From: an uncultured Nesterenkonia sp.
GTDB lineage: Bacteria > Actinomycetota > Actinomycetes > Actinomycetales > Micrococcaceae
NCBI GenBank assembly: GCA_946222885.1
Contig: CAMIAK010000002.1
Location: 1-64,000, forward strand
DNA length: 64,000 nt
Reading direction: 5' to 3'
Position numbers and translations under genes: made by a program. The notes under the pieces are model-generated. The model was not told the DNA's origin and did not search any database. It saw only the letters and a list, made by a program, of their open reading frames with translations. Position 1 is the stretch's first letter. Each line of letters opens with the position of its first letter. Shown one piece after another: positions 56,080 to 64,000 of this stretch.

Positions 56080-59000
56080 AGCTCCACACTCTGACCCTGA
56101 ACGCCTTCGGGCCCTTCCCCGGAACCGAGGCCATCGACTTCGACGCGCTCAGCGAGGACGGGCTCTTCCTGCTGCACGGGCGCACCGGCTCCGGGAAGAC
56201 CTTCATCCTCGACGCCGTCACCTTCGCCCTCTACGGCCAGGTCGCCGGAGAGCGCGGCGTCACCCGGCTGCGCAGCGATCATGCGGCCCCGGGAGCGGTG
56301 CCCCGGGTGGTGCTCGAGTTCACCCTCGCCGGCCGGCGGTACAGGATCACCCGGAGCCCGCAGCATATGCGTCCCAAACAGCGGGGCGAGGGCTATGTCC
56401 AGGAGAACCAGAGGGCCCACCTGGAGGTCTGGGAATCCGGCGCCTGGACAGCGGCGGCGAACGGCTCCCAGGCGGTGGGCAAGGAGCTCGGGGAGATCCT
56501 TCCCCTGGACCGTCACCAGTTCACCAAGGTGATCCTCCTGCCCCAGGGGGACTTCGCCGAGTTCCTGCACTCCAGCAGCAGTGAGAAGCAGCAGCTGCTG
56601 GAGCGGCTCTTCGACACGGCCCTGTTCCAGAACCTCGAAGACCTGCTGCGGGAGCAGGCCCGGGAGGCCAGGGCGCAGGTGGAGGAGACCAATCGTGAGA
56701 TCGAGGCGCAGACCGCGGCAGTGCTGGACGGGGCGCAGCAGCTGACCGGCATCGACTTCTCAGAACCGGCAGAGGAGAAGCTGGCAGCCCCGGTTCCGGG
56801 GGAGGCCACGGAGCCGGCAGAGGACGCCGCGCCCGGGGAGGAGGAAGAAGCGGAGCCTGAGGAGGAGCCGGCTGTCCTGGGCAGGCGGATCACCGCTCAG
56901 GCACAGCGTCAGCGGGAGGAGCTCCTAGCACACGCCGAGAAGTCCGCGGACGAACAGAGCCGGACCCAGGAGCACGCCGACGAGCTGGCCGCGCGCCGCC
57001 GGCAGCTCGTCCGTTACGCCGAGCACCGCGAACAGCGCCGTGAGCATGACCTGCAGAGCGAGAGCATCGAAGCGGAGCGGGAGTCGCTGGCGCGGCACAG
57101 TGAGGCAGCGGCCCTGGAGCAGTGGTTCCGCTCGGCGGAGAAGGCGGAGCAGGACTCCCGGCAGCGGCAGGCCGCAGCGCTGCGCAAAGCGGAGGACGCT
57201 CAGCAGATCCTGGCGGCCCAGGAGGACATCCCGGCGCGGGTGCTGCTGCAGGAGGAGATCCGTGCCGAAGAGCTGCAGCAGGCCCGCAGGGAGCTCACCG
57301 AGCTCCAGGGCAGGCTGCGTGACCAGGACGCCGAGAAGCTCGAGGCCGAGCAGCATCGGCTGGACCGCCGGGACCGGGAGCTGACCGTGAGCATCCGCGC
57401 CCACCGGGAGAGCCTCTCCGCCTGGGAGAGGGAGGAGAAGGAGCTCGCCGCAGAGCTCGCCGCGGCAGAGGACCAGCTCCGCGACCCGGAGGAGGTCGAC
57501 CAGGAACGGGAAGCCGCCCGTGCGGAACAGGAGCGGCTGGCCGCCCGGGTGGAGACCCGCAGAGAGCTCGCCGCTGTCCGGCAGAAGCACGCGGATGAGC
57601 AGCGCAGAGTACAGACGAAGGCTGCCGAGGCGGAGAAGGCCGCCGCCGTCCATGAACAGGCCCTGGATCAGCACCTGAAGGGCATCGCCGCCGAACTCTC
57701 CGGCAGCCTCCTCCCCGGAGAACCCTGTCTGGTCTGCGGCTCTGCCGAGCACCCCCGGCCCGCCGCACCGGAGGAACAGGCCGTCAGCCGCACACAGGTT
57801 CGCGAAGCTCTCAGCGCGGCGGAGGAGGCGGCCGCGGCGCGCACCGCAGCGGAATCCTCAGCAGGGGCGCTTCAGGAGCGTCTGGCCGCGCTGGCCGAGA
57901 CGCTGGGCGAAGCCGCTGAGCTCACCGTGGAGGACTGCGAGAACCTGCTCCGCACGGCGCGGGAGGACCTGGCCCGGGCAGAGACGGCACGCAAGGCCCA
58001 GCAGGAGCTCCGCACCCGCGTGGAGAAGGCACGCACCGCGCTGGCCGAGATCAGGCAGAAGCGGGCGACGACGCAGGGCGCCCTCACCCTCGACCTCTCC
58101 GAACAGGAGCGCACCGGTGAGGACTCCGTCCGGGTGGAGGCCGCGCTCGCGGACCTGCGCGGACCCCACAGCAGCGTTCGGGAGCGGACCACGGCGCTGA
58201 TCCGGCTCGAGGAGGCGCTGGAGGCGGCGGAGAGCGCCCGCCGTCAGGCACAGCAGGCCGCCCACCAGGCCGAGACCGCCGCGGAGGAGGCCCGGCAGAA
58301 GCTTGCGGGCTCCGGCTTCGAGGATCGCAGCGCACTCCAGGAGGCTCTCCTGGAGGACCAGGAGCAGCAGGAGCGCCGGCAGCGGGTGCAGAGCTGGGAC
58401 CGGGCCGAGCTGCGTCTCCAGGAGGAGGCCAAGCTGGAGGAGGTCCTCGGCGGCCGGCGGCGCGCCGAGGCCGGGGAACAGGACCCCGGGGAGGAGGCGG
58501 TGGCCGAGGCCGCGGAACAGGCCGCGGAGGCCGCCCGGCAGCACCAGGAGTCCGCTCGTGCGTTGGACCGCTTCGACGACCGCTTCGAGCAGCTCCGGCG
58601 GGGCCTGAAGCGCCTGGAGGAGCGGCTGGCCCGCCGCCGCGAGCATCTGGCCGAACAGGTCCGCCGCAGCGAACTCGCCGAGACCATCAACGGACGGGGC
58701 CCGGACAACCGGCTCGGCATGACGCTGACCACCTTCGTGCTGGCCGCACGCCTGGAACGGGTGGCCGAGGCCGCCACCCGGCACCTGCAGGTCATGTCCG
58801 AAGGGCGCTACCGCCTGCTGCATGACGACACCAAGCGCGGCGGCGGGCTCCAGGGATTGGAGCTGAAGGTGACCGACCAGCACAGCGACGAGGAACGGCC
58901 CACCTCCTCACTCTCCGGAGGGGAGACCTTCATGGCCTCGCTGGCCATGGCGCTGGGGCTGGCCGAGGTGGTGCAGGCCGGGGCCGGCGGCATCGGGCTG

Positions 59001-59216
59001 GAGAGCCTCTTCATCGATGAAGGGTTCGGCTCCCTGGATGAGGAGACGCTCGAACATGTCATGGCCGCGCTGGTCCGCCTGCAGGGAGAGGGACGCCGGG
59101 TCGGGGTGGTCAGCCACGTCACCGAGATGCACAAAGCCATCCCCGTCCAGCTGCGGGTGATCAAGCACCCCTCCGGCTCCTCCACCCGCATGCAGCTGGC
59201 CGGGAGGACGGCATGA
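56076..59216 (+). CDS. sbcC: SbcC/Rad50-type ATPase
   Basis: The 1046-residue SMC-like subunit has Walker A HGRTGSGKTF near residue 33, two long coiled coils, and a zinc hook CLVC near residue 551. The C-terminal half has LSGGETFMASLAMALGLAE and Walker B LFIDEGFGSLDEE. A stretch of Glu/Ala/Pro near residues 245-265 interrupts the first coil. ATG in the sbcD stop. The MFS-like gene begins in its own stop. Confidence 0.94.
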   Translation: MKLHTLTLNAFGPFPGTEAIDFDALSEDGLFLLHGRTGSGKTFILDAVTFALYGQVAGERGVTRLRSDHAAPGAVPRVVLEFTLAGRRYRITRSPQHMRPKQRGEGYVQENQRAHLEVWESGAWTAAANGSQAVGKELGEILPLDRHQFTKVILLPQGDFAEFLHSSSSEKQQLLERLFDTALFQNLEDLLREQAREARAQVEETNREIEAQTAAVLDGAQQLTGIDFSEPAEEKLAAPVPGEATEPAEDAAPGEEEEAEPEEEPAVLGRRITAQAQRQREELLAHAEKSADEQSRTQEHADELAARRRQLVRYAEHREQRREHDLQSESIEAERESLARHSEAAALEQWFRSAEKAEQDSRQRQAAALRKAEDAQQILAAQEDIPARVLLQEEIRAEELQQARRELTELQGRLRDQDAEKLEAEQHRLDRRDRELTVSIRAHRESLSAWEREEKELAAELAAAEDQLRDPEEVDQEREAARAEQERLAARVETRRELAAVRQKHADEQRRVQTKAAEAEKAAAVHEQALDQHLKGIAAELSGSLLPGEPCLVCGSAEHPRPAAPEEQAVSRTQVREALSAAEEAAAARTAAESSAGALQERLAALAETLGEAAELTVEDCENLLRTAREDLARAETARKAQQELRTRVEKARTALAEIRQKRATTQGALTLDLSEQERTGEDSVRVEAALADLRGPHSSVRERTTALIRLEEALEAAESARRQAQQAAHQAETAAEEARQKLAGSGFEDRSALQEALLEDQEQQERRQRVQSWDRAELRLQEEAKLEEVLGGRRRAEAGEQDPGEEAVAEAAEQAAEAARQHQESARALDRFDDRFEQLRRGLKRLEERLARRREHLAEQVRRSELAETINGRGPDNRLGMTLTTFVLAARLERVAEAATRHLQVMSEGRYRLLHDDTKRGGGLQGLELKVTDQHSDEERPTSSLSGGETFMASLAMALGLAEVVQAGAGGIGLESLFIDEGFGSLDEETLEHVMAALVRLQGEGRRVGVVSHVTEMHKAIPVQLRVIKHPSGSSTRMQLAGRTA

Positions 59217-60451
59217 GGGCCCCTGGCGCCGCCGAGTCCCCGGGGCTTCGGGCGCTGAGCATCGCCGCCCGATTCCCGGCGGCCCTGCTGCCGGTCGCCC
59301 TGCTGGCCGCGGTGGGGCTGAGCACCCGCTCCCTGTTCACCACCGGCATCGCCACAGCGGCGGCGCTCACCGGGCTGGCGCTCTCCGGTCCGCTCGCCGC
59401 GGCAGCCGCAGAACGCTTCGGCCGCCGGCCCGTCCTGCTGGCCGGAGCTGTCGCCCATGTGATCGCACTGGTCCTGCTGGTCACTGCCGTGGACCGGTTC
59501 ACCCAGCGGGAGACGGCCGCCTCCGACCTGATGCTCTTCCTCCTGGTGGTGGGCTTCGCCGCGCTGGCAGGGCTCACCGTCCCTCCTGCCGCCGGAGTCT
59601 CCAGGAGCAGATGGCACCACCTGAGCCGAGGACCCGTGGCCGTCCCCCTGCGCAGCGGACTGCGGGCAGAAGCCGCGATGGAGGACGTGGCGGTGGTGCT
59701 GGCCCCTGCGACGGCGGCCCTGCTGGCCTGGGCGGCACACCCCACGGCGGGACTGCTGGCCGCTGCGGCGGTCACCGCGGTGGCCGTTCCGCTCTACGCC
59801 ATGGACAGCACCATCGGCCTGATGGATGAGTCACCGGCGGACGAGGACTCCTCAGCCCCTCAGGGCCTCCAGGAGCAGGAGCCTCCGCTGCGGGTCGTGC
59901 TCCCGGGGGCGGAGCAGGCGCACCGGCGGCTGCGGGAGGCCCGGCGTCCGGAGCAGGGCCGGAACCCGCGGAGAGTGCTTCCTCCGGTCATCGTCGGCTC
60001 CCTGCTCCTGGGCACCGTACTGGCCCTGCTGTGGCTGACGGCGCTGAGCAGCGCCTTGGGGGTCTATCGCGGAGCCTGGTTCACCTTCGTGGTCATCAGC
60101 CTGCTGACGGTCTGTGGGACGCTCAGCGCCCGGGGTCTTCCGCCCCGGCTCGCAGATCTGCCGGAGGAGCGCCGTCGCCGGCTCCTCTCCACCCTGTTGG
60201 CGGCCTCCCTGGTCGGAACCCTGCTGGCAGGGGCACTGCTGAGCGGTTGGCCGGGCCTGCTGGCGGTGTCTGTGGGTGCAGCGGCGGCCGGGCTCTGCGC
60301 AGGCGCCCTGCTGGTGGAGCTGCAGCTGAGGCTCCGAGCCCTCCCCGTGGAACAGCTCGGATCGGCCGTGACGCTGAGCACGGGGGCGCTGCTCACCGGG
60401 CTGGTCCTCGGCTTCGCCGCCGGGGGCGCGGTGCTCGACGCGCTCCGGTGA
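59213..60451 (+). CDS. MFS-like multi-helix membrane protein
   Basis: The 412-residue protein has about 12 hydrophobic segments with an internal, charged loop near residues 200-255, as in major facilitator proteins. AAAAERFGRRPVLLAGAV matches the A-loop motif (G-R-R/K). It begins in the sbcC stop (ATGA), so it is translationally coupled, an odd partner for a DNA repair nuclease. Substrate unknown. Confidence 0.7.
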   Translation: MRAPGAAESPGLRALSIAARFPAALLPVALLAAVGLSTRSLFTTGIATAAALTGLALSGPLAAAAAERFGRRPVLLAGAVAHVIALVLLVTAVDRFTQRETAASDLMLFLLVVGFAALAGLTVPPAAGVSRSRWHHLSRGPVAVPLRSGLRAEAAMEDVAVVLAPATAALLAWAAHPTAGLLAAAAVTAVAVPLYAMDSTIGLMDESPADEDSSAPQGLQEQEPPLRVVLPGAEQAHRRLREARRPEQGRNPRRVLPPVIVGSLLLGTVLALLWLTALSSALGVYRGAWFTFVVISLLTVCGTLSARGLPPRLADLPEERRRRLLSTLLAASLVGTLLAGALLSGWPGLLAVSVGAAAAGLCAGALLVELQLRLRALPVEQLGSAVTLSTGALLTGLVLGFAAGGAVLDALR

Positions 60452-60476
60452 AGGGACCGGATCAGCAGCAGAGGAC

Positions 60477-61271
60477 TCAGATGAAGCGGGAGACCGCCTG
60501 CTTGTACTCCCGTGCGGTGAGCACGTTGACATGGTTGCGCCCGGGGATCTCCAGGAACTGAGCCTCGGCGCCGGTGGCCCGTACCCATCCGGCCAGCTGC
60601 TCCGCACCTGCGGCGATGGGATCCTGCCCGCCGGCCACCACCAGAGTCGGCACCGCGGGGACGGTCTCCTCCGGCGAATAGCGGTCCTGGGCCAGGCTCA
60701 GCCGCAGCTCCACCACATGAGGGAGGTTCTGCTCCGGCAGGGCGGCGGCCACGGTGATGTATCTGCGGGTGCGCTCATCCGCCGGCTCCTCGCCGCCGGC
60801 GGCCCACGTCCGGGCCTGCTCCGCGTCCACCCGGTAGACGTCATCGGAGAGCGGGGAGCCTCCCATCACCAGGGAGGCCACCTCCGCAGGGTGCTCATGG
60901 GCGAACTGCCAGGCCAGCCGGGACCCCATCGAATAGCCGTGCAGCGCCACCGGACCTGCCCCGGCGGCAGCGATGATCTCATGGAGGTCGTCCAGGATGT
61001 CTGCGCTGCGGATGCCGGTGGGATCCACCTCGGAAGAGGCCCCATGGCCCGGCAGATCCACAGAGATGATCCTGCGGGACTCCCCGCCGCCGAGAGATTC
61101 GGACAGCGGGTCCAACCAGCCGGTCTTGACCCAGTTGAAGAGGGTGTTGGAGGCGAAGCCGTGGATCAGCAGCACCGGCGCGGCAGAGCCTCCGGAGCCC
61201 GGCCAGTCATGGACCGTCAGGCCGAGCCCCGTGCGATGAGACTCCGGCGCCGGATAGCGCAGCCTGCCCAC
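60477..61271 (-). CDS. Alpha/beta hydrolase
   Basis: The 264-residue protein shows LLIHGFASNTLFNW (oxyanion region), ISVDLPGHGAS, the nucleophile elbow HGYSMGSRLAW (Ser), GGQDPIAAG and GRNHVNVL (catalytic His). Substrate cannot be told. The GTG start lies 11 bases after the mqo stop, so they may be cotranscribed. Confidence 0.88.
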   Translation of the reverse strand: MGRLRYPAPESHRTGLGLTVHDWPGSGGSAAPVLLIHGFASNTLFNWVKTGWLDPLSESLGGGESRRIISVDLPGHGASSEVDPTGIRSADILDDLHEIIAAAGAGPVALHGYSMGSRLAWQFAHEHPAEVASLVMGGSPLSDDVYRVDAEQARTWAAGGEEPADERTRRYITVAAALPEQNLPHVVELRLSLAQDRYSPEETVPAVPTLVVAGGQDPIAAGAEQLAGWVRATGAEAQFLEIPGRNHVNVLTAREYKQAVSRFI

Positions 61272-61282
61272 GGCGCCGCCGC

Positions 61283-62797
61283 TCAGCTGTCCAGCTGCAG
61301 CGTCTTGCTCGTGGCTGCGGAGATCTCCTCGAGCAGCTTCGGCTCCTCGTTGAGCAGATGACCGTAGGAGGGGACCATCTCCTGCAGCTTGGGCTTCCAC
61401 CCCTCGAGCTGGGCGGGGAAGCAGCGCTCGAGCAGCTTCAGCATGATCGACGGGGCGGTGGAGGCCCCGGGGGAGGCGCCCAGCAGGCCTGCGATCGAGC
61501 CGTCGGCGCCGGAGACCAGCTCAGTGCCGAACTGCAGCACTCCGCGGCCCTTGGCGTCCTTCTTCATGACCTGGACGCGTTGGCCTGCGGTGATCAGCTC
61601 CCAGCCGTCGCCCTCGGCGTCGGGGTAGAAGCGGTGGAGCTCCTCGATCTTCTTCTTCTGGGACTTGGCGACCTCCTTCATCAGGTAGGTCACCAGGCTG
61701 GTGTTGTCCCAGCCGACCTGCATCATCGGCAGCAGGTTGTGCGGGCGCACGGAGGTGGGCAGGTCCAGGAAGGAGCCCTGCTTGAGGAAGTTGGTGGAGA
61801 AGCCGGCGTAGGGGCCGAACATCAGGGACCGGCGCCCCTCGACGAAGCGGGTGTCCAGATGCGGCACCGACATCGGGGGAGCACCCACCGAAGCCAGGCC
61901 GTAGACCTTGGCATGGTGCTGCTCGGCCACCGCCGGGTCCGTCGCCCGGAGGAACTGCCCGGAGACGGGGAAGCCGCCGATGCCCCTGATCTCCTCGATG
62001 CCGGAGGACTGCAGCAGGGAGAGCGCACCGCCGCCGGCTCCGACGAAGACGAACCGTGCCGAGACGGTCCGCTTCTCCCCGGCGGAGCGGTTCTTGACCT
62101 TGATGGTCCAGCGTCCGTCGCTGCCGCGGCTGAGGCCCTGGACCTCATGGCCGTAGCGCAGCTCCACGCCGTCGCTGCCCAGGTGGTCGGCCAGCTGCCG
62201 GGTCAGGGCGCCGAAGTCGACGTCGGTGCCGTCCTGGAACTTGGAGGCGGCCACCCGCTGATCGGCGTCGCGCCCTGCGGTCAGCAGCGGGGCCCAGGAC
62301 TCGATGGTGCTCTGGTCCTCGGTGTGCTCGATGTGGCTGAAGAGCGGCTCGGCCTTCATCGCCTCATAGCGGTCCTTCAGGTACTGGGCGTTGTCATCGC
62401 CCCAGACGAAGCTGATGTGTGGCAGCGCATTGATGAAGGTGCGCGGGGAGCCGAGGGTTCCCTGCTCCACCCAGTGGGACCACAGCTGCCGGGAGACGTG
62501 GAACTGTTCGGCGATGCCGGCGGCCTTGGCGGTGGAGATGGCTCCGTCGGCTCCGCGCGGAGTGTAGTTCAGCTCGCAGTAGGCGGTGTGTCCGGTGCCG
62601 GCGTTGTTCCACGGGTCGGAGGATTCCTGGCCGGGCTGGTCGAGGGTCTCGAACAGGGCGACGGACCAGTTGGGCTCCAGCTCCTTGAGCAGCGTGCCCA
62701 GCGTGGTGGACATGATGCCGCCGCCGATGAGGACGACGTCGTACTTCTCGGATGCGGTGCTCGGCTCTGATGTGCTGGTCGTCGTTGACGTGGCCAC
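61283..62797 (-). CDS. mqo: Malate:quinone oxidoreductase
   Basis: The 504-residue FAD enzyme of the TCA cycle passes electrons from malate to quinones. The motif [20 protein letters not shown] and the family's [16 protein letters not shown] are present, as is [12 protein letters not shown]. Start at the GTG at 62797, with AAGGAG 6 bases upstream; the ORF extends further with no support. A Thr/Ser-rich N-terminus of about 20 residues precedes the domain. Confidence 0.94.
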   Translation of the reverse strand: MATSTTTSTSEPSTASEKYDVVLIGGGIMSTTLGTLLKELEPNWSVALFETLDQPGQESSDPWNNAGTGHTAYCELNYTPRGADGAISTAKAAGIAEQFHVSRQLWSHWVEQGTLGSPRTFINALPHISFVWGDDNAQYLKDRYEAMKAEPLFSHIEHTEDQSTIESWAPLLTAGRDADQRVAASKFQDGTDVDFGALTRQLADHLGSDGVELRYGHEVQGLSRGSDGRWTIKVKNRSAGEKRTVSARFVFVGAGGGALSLLQSSGIEEIRGIGGFPVSGQFLRATDPAVAEQHHAKVYGLASVGAPPMSVPHLDTRFVEGRRSLMFGPYAGFSTNFLKQGSFLDLPTSVRPHNLLPMMQVGWDNTSLVTYLMKEVAKSQKKKIEELHRFYPDAEGDGWELITAGQRVQVMKKDAKGRGVLQFGTELVSGADGSIAGLLGASPGASTAPSIMLKLLERCFPAQLEGWKPKLQEMVPSYGHLLNEEPKLLEEISAATSKTLQLDS

Positions 62798-62914
62798 AGA
62801 ATTCTCCTTGTCGTTCCCCACGGGCGGCTCGGCGCGGAGCCGGGGCCCTGCTTCGTCTGATGACTTTACCCGCGCGCGGTTCGGGGGAAGAAATCCGGAT
62901 CGGCGCCTGCCGGG

Positions 62915-64000
62915 TCAGCGCAGGGAGACGTCCTGGAAGAGTTCATGCAGGACCGGGGAGAAGGGGTAGTCCACCACGTCCTGGCCCAGTGCGAGCCCGG
63001 AGATCGGGTAGGCCAGGGGCAGGGCGGGGATGTCCTCGGCGATCAGCTCGGCGGCCTCGCGGTAGAGGTCGCCGCGGGCGTCCTCATCGGTCTCGCTGCG
63101 GGCCTGGTGGATCAGCTCCCGGAGCTCCTCGTTGTCATAGTTGAACTCGGAGGTCAGCTTGGCGAACAGCGGGCCGAAGAAGGAGTGCGGGGAGCGGTAG
63201 CCGCCGTTGCGGCCCAGCAGGTGCATCGCACGGTCGCCGTCCTCGAGCAGCCTGTCCACATAGCCGTCGTTCCACGGCACCGGGCGCGGGCGGATGTTCA
63301 GGCCCGCGCGGGTCAGGTCCCGGGCGATGGAGGCGAAGACCGCCTCGGGCTGGGGCAGGTAGCTGCGCGTGGCGTTCATCGGATAGTAGAAGGGCAACGG
63401 TTCGCCGTCGTACCCGCTCTCCTCCAGGAGGCGCTCGGCCTCTTCCAGGTTCATGGAGAAGCGCAGCGCCTCGTCGGAGTGCACGCCGAGCGCGGCCGGG
63501 GTGAACTGGTGGGCGGTCCGGGTCCCCTCCAGGAAGTGGTTCTGCACCAGGGAGCCGCGGTTCACCGCCCGGGCCACCGCCTCGCGGACCAGCGGCTCGG
63601 ACATCACCGGGTGCTCGAGGTTGAAGCCCAGGTAGAGCACGGAGAAGGGGTCACGCTGCAGGAACATGCGGCCGGACTGCACAAGCTGGCGCAGCGTGTC
63701 GGCGGTGACGTAGTCGTAGACGTCCAGACCGCCGCGCTGCAGCTCGCGCAGCCGGTCGAAGGAGCGGGGGATGGAGCGGACGGTGACCTGCTGAGCCTGG
63801 ACGGAGCCGTTCCAGTAGTCCTCGAAGGCGGTCAGCACGATCTCGCGGCCCTCAGCCGAGGCCACCTGGTAGGCGCCGGTGCCCACCGGGTTCTCAGCCA
63901 CCTGGCCGGGCTCCTCGGAGGAGATCGTCTCGGCAGAGGCGATGCCGAAGGCCGGCAGGGTGAGCGCCTGCAGCAGGAAGACCACCGGTTCGGTCAGGGT
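62915..64000 (-). CDS. Peptide/oligopeptide ABC substrate-binding protein, family 5 (5' end beyond window)
   Basis: The frame is open to the window edge; 361 residues are visible and the N-terminal signal region is missing. Conserved SBP_bac_5 segments: NPVGTGAYQVAS, FEDYWNGSVQAQQVTVR, LGFNLEHPVMSEPLVREAVARAVNR and the C-terminal ARSETDEDARGDLYREAAELI...PALPLAYP. It would bring in peptides or related ligands with an ABC permease not seen here. Confidence 0.85.
   Translation of the reverse strand, partial: TLTEPVVFLLQALTLPAFGIASAETISSEEPGQVAENPVGTGAYQVASAEGREIVLTAFEDYWNGSVQAQQVTVRSIPRSFDRLRELQRGGLDVYDYVTADTLRQLVQSGRMFLQRDPFSVLYLGFNLEHPVMSEPLVREAVARAVNRGSLVQNHFLEGTRTAHQFTPAALGVHSDEALRFSMNLEEAERLLEESGYDGEPLPFYYPMNATRSYLPQPEAVFASIARDLTRAGLNIRPRPVPWNDGYVDRLLEDGDRAMHLLGRNGGYRSPHSFFGPLFAKLTSEFNYDNEELRELIHQARSETDEDARGDLYREAAELIAEDIPALPLAYPISGLALGQDVVDYPFSPVLHELFQDVSLR

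Overview
This window is chromosomal DNA from a high-GC Gram-positive actinobacterium. The gene order argS-lysA-hom-thrC-thrB-rho-prfA-prmC-sua5-wecA-atpIBEFHAGDC-nucS, the helicase/DUF3039 pair, the clpS-DUF2017-murI-MBL-rph-rdgB block, NucS-type mismatch repair and a Rho with a long Arg/Asn/Gly/Asp insertion are all typical of Micrococcales. Many proteins are strongly acidic (DUF2510 protein, the 696-residue surface protein), which would fit a halotolerant Micrococcaceae member such as Nesterenkonia. The genus is inference. I saw no tRNA, rRNA or CRISPR array.

Layout. 1-3.6 kb is an accessory patch: a CstB-like persulfide dioxygenase/rhodanese gene behind two CsoR/CstR-type operators, an internally deleted MobF relaxase pseudogene, a small membrane protein, an isolated serine-recombinase catalytic domain and a convergent HTH protein. 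3.6-11 kb holds a DUF2510 surface protein, a pore-less voltage-sensor-like protein, a minus-strand redox operon (NmrA-like, FMO-like, luciferase-like), an Fpg/Nei glycosylase, a cupin and glycerol dehydrogenase. 11-19.6 kb carries a divergent LysR/LysE exporter pair with a T-N11-A operator, then argS, lysA, hom, thrC and thrB (aspartate-family amino acids and their export). 19.8-26.2 kb carries rho, prfA, prmC, a threonylcarbamoyl-AMP synthase and a WecA-type glycophosphotransferase. 25.8-33.4 kb is the whole F1Fo ATP synthase operon, closed by a strong terminator. 33.4-43.4 kb has nucS, a small zinc-ribbon-like protein, an AI-2E family permease, a large acidic surface protein, a CnoX-like thioredoxin/TPR protein, an ABC exporter, DUF3039 and a superfamily 2 helicase.

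43.4-51.7 kb has NAD salvage (pncA, pncB), clpS-DUF2017-murI-MBL-rph-rdgB, a DEDDh exonuclease with BRCT, and a degenerate ADP-ribosylglycohydrolase-like gene. That last gene is the third member of a minus-strand operon headed by a TPP riboswitch, with ykoE and a three-domain EcfA-EcfA-EcfT fusion (thiamine or thiamine-precursor uptake). 54.8-64 kb has sbcD, sbcC, an MFS-like membrane protein, an alpha/beta hydrolase, mqo and the 3' part of an oligopeptide-binding-protein-like gene that runs off the window.

A theme across the window is transcription starting at the start codon. At ten genes a TANNNT -10 hexamer (nine of them TAGNNT) ends 6-8 bases before the ATG or GTG, leaving no room for a Shine-Dalgarno. 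These genes are probably leaderless. Operon-internal genes instead overlap their neighbours through ATGA or GTGA junctions.
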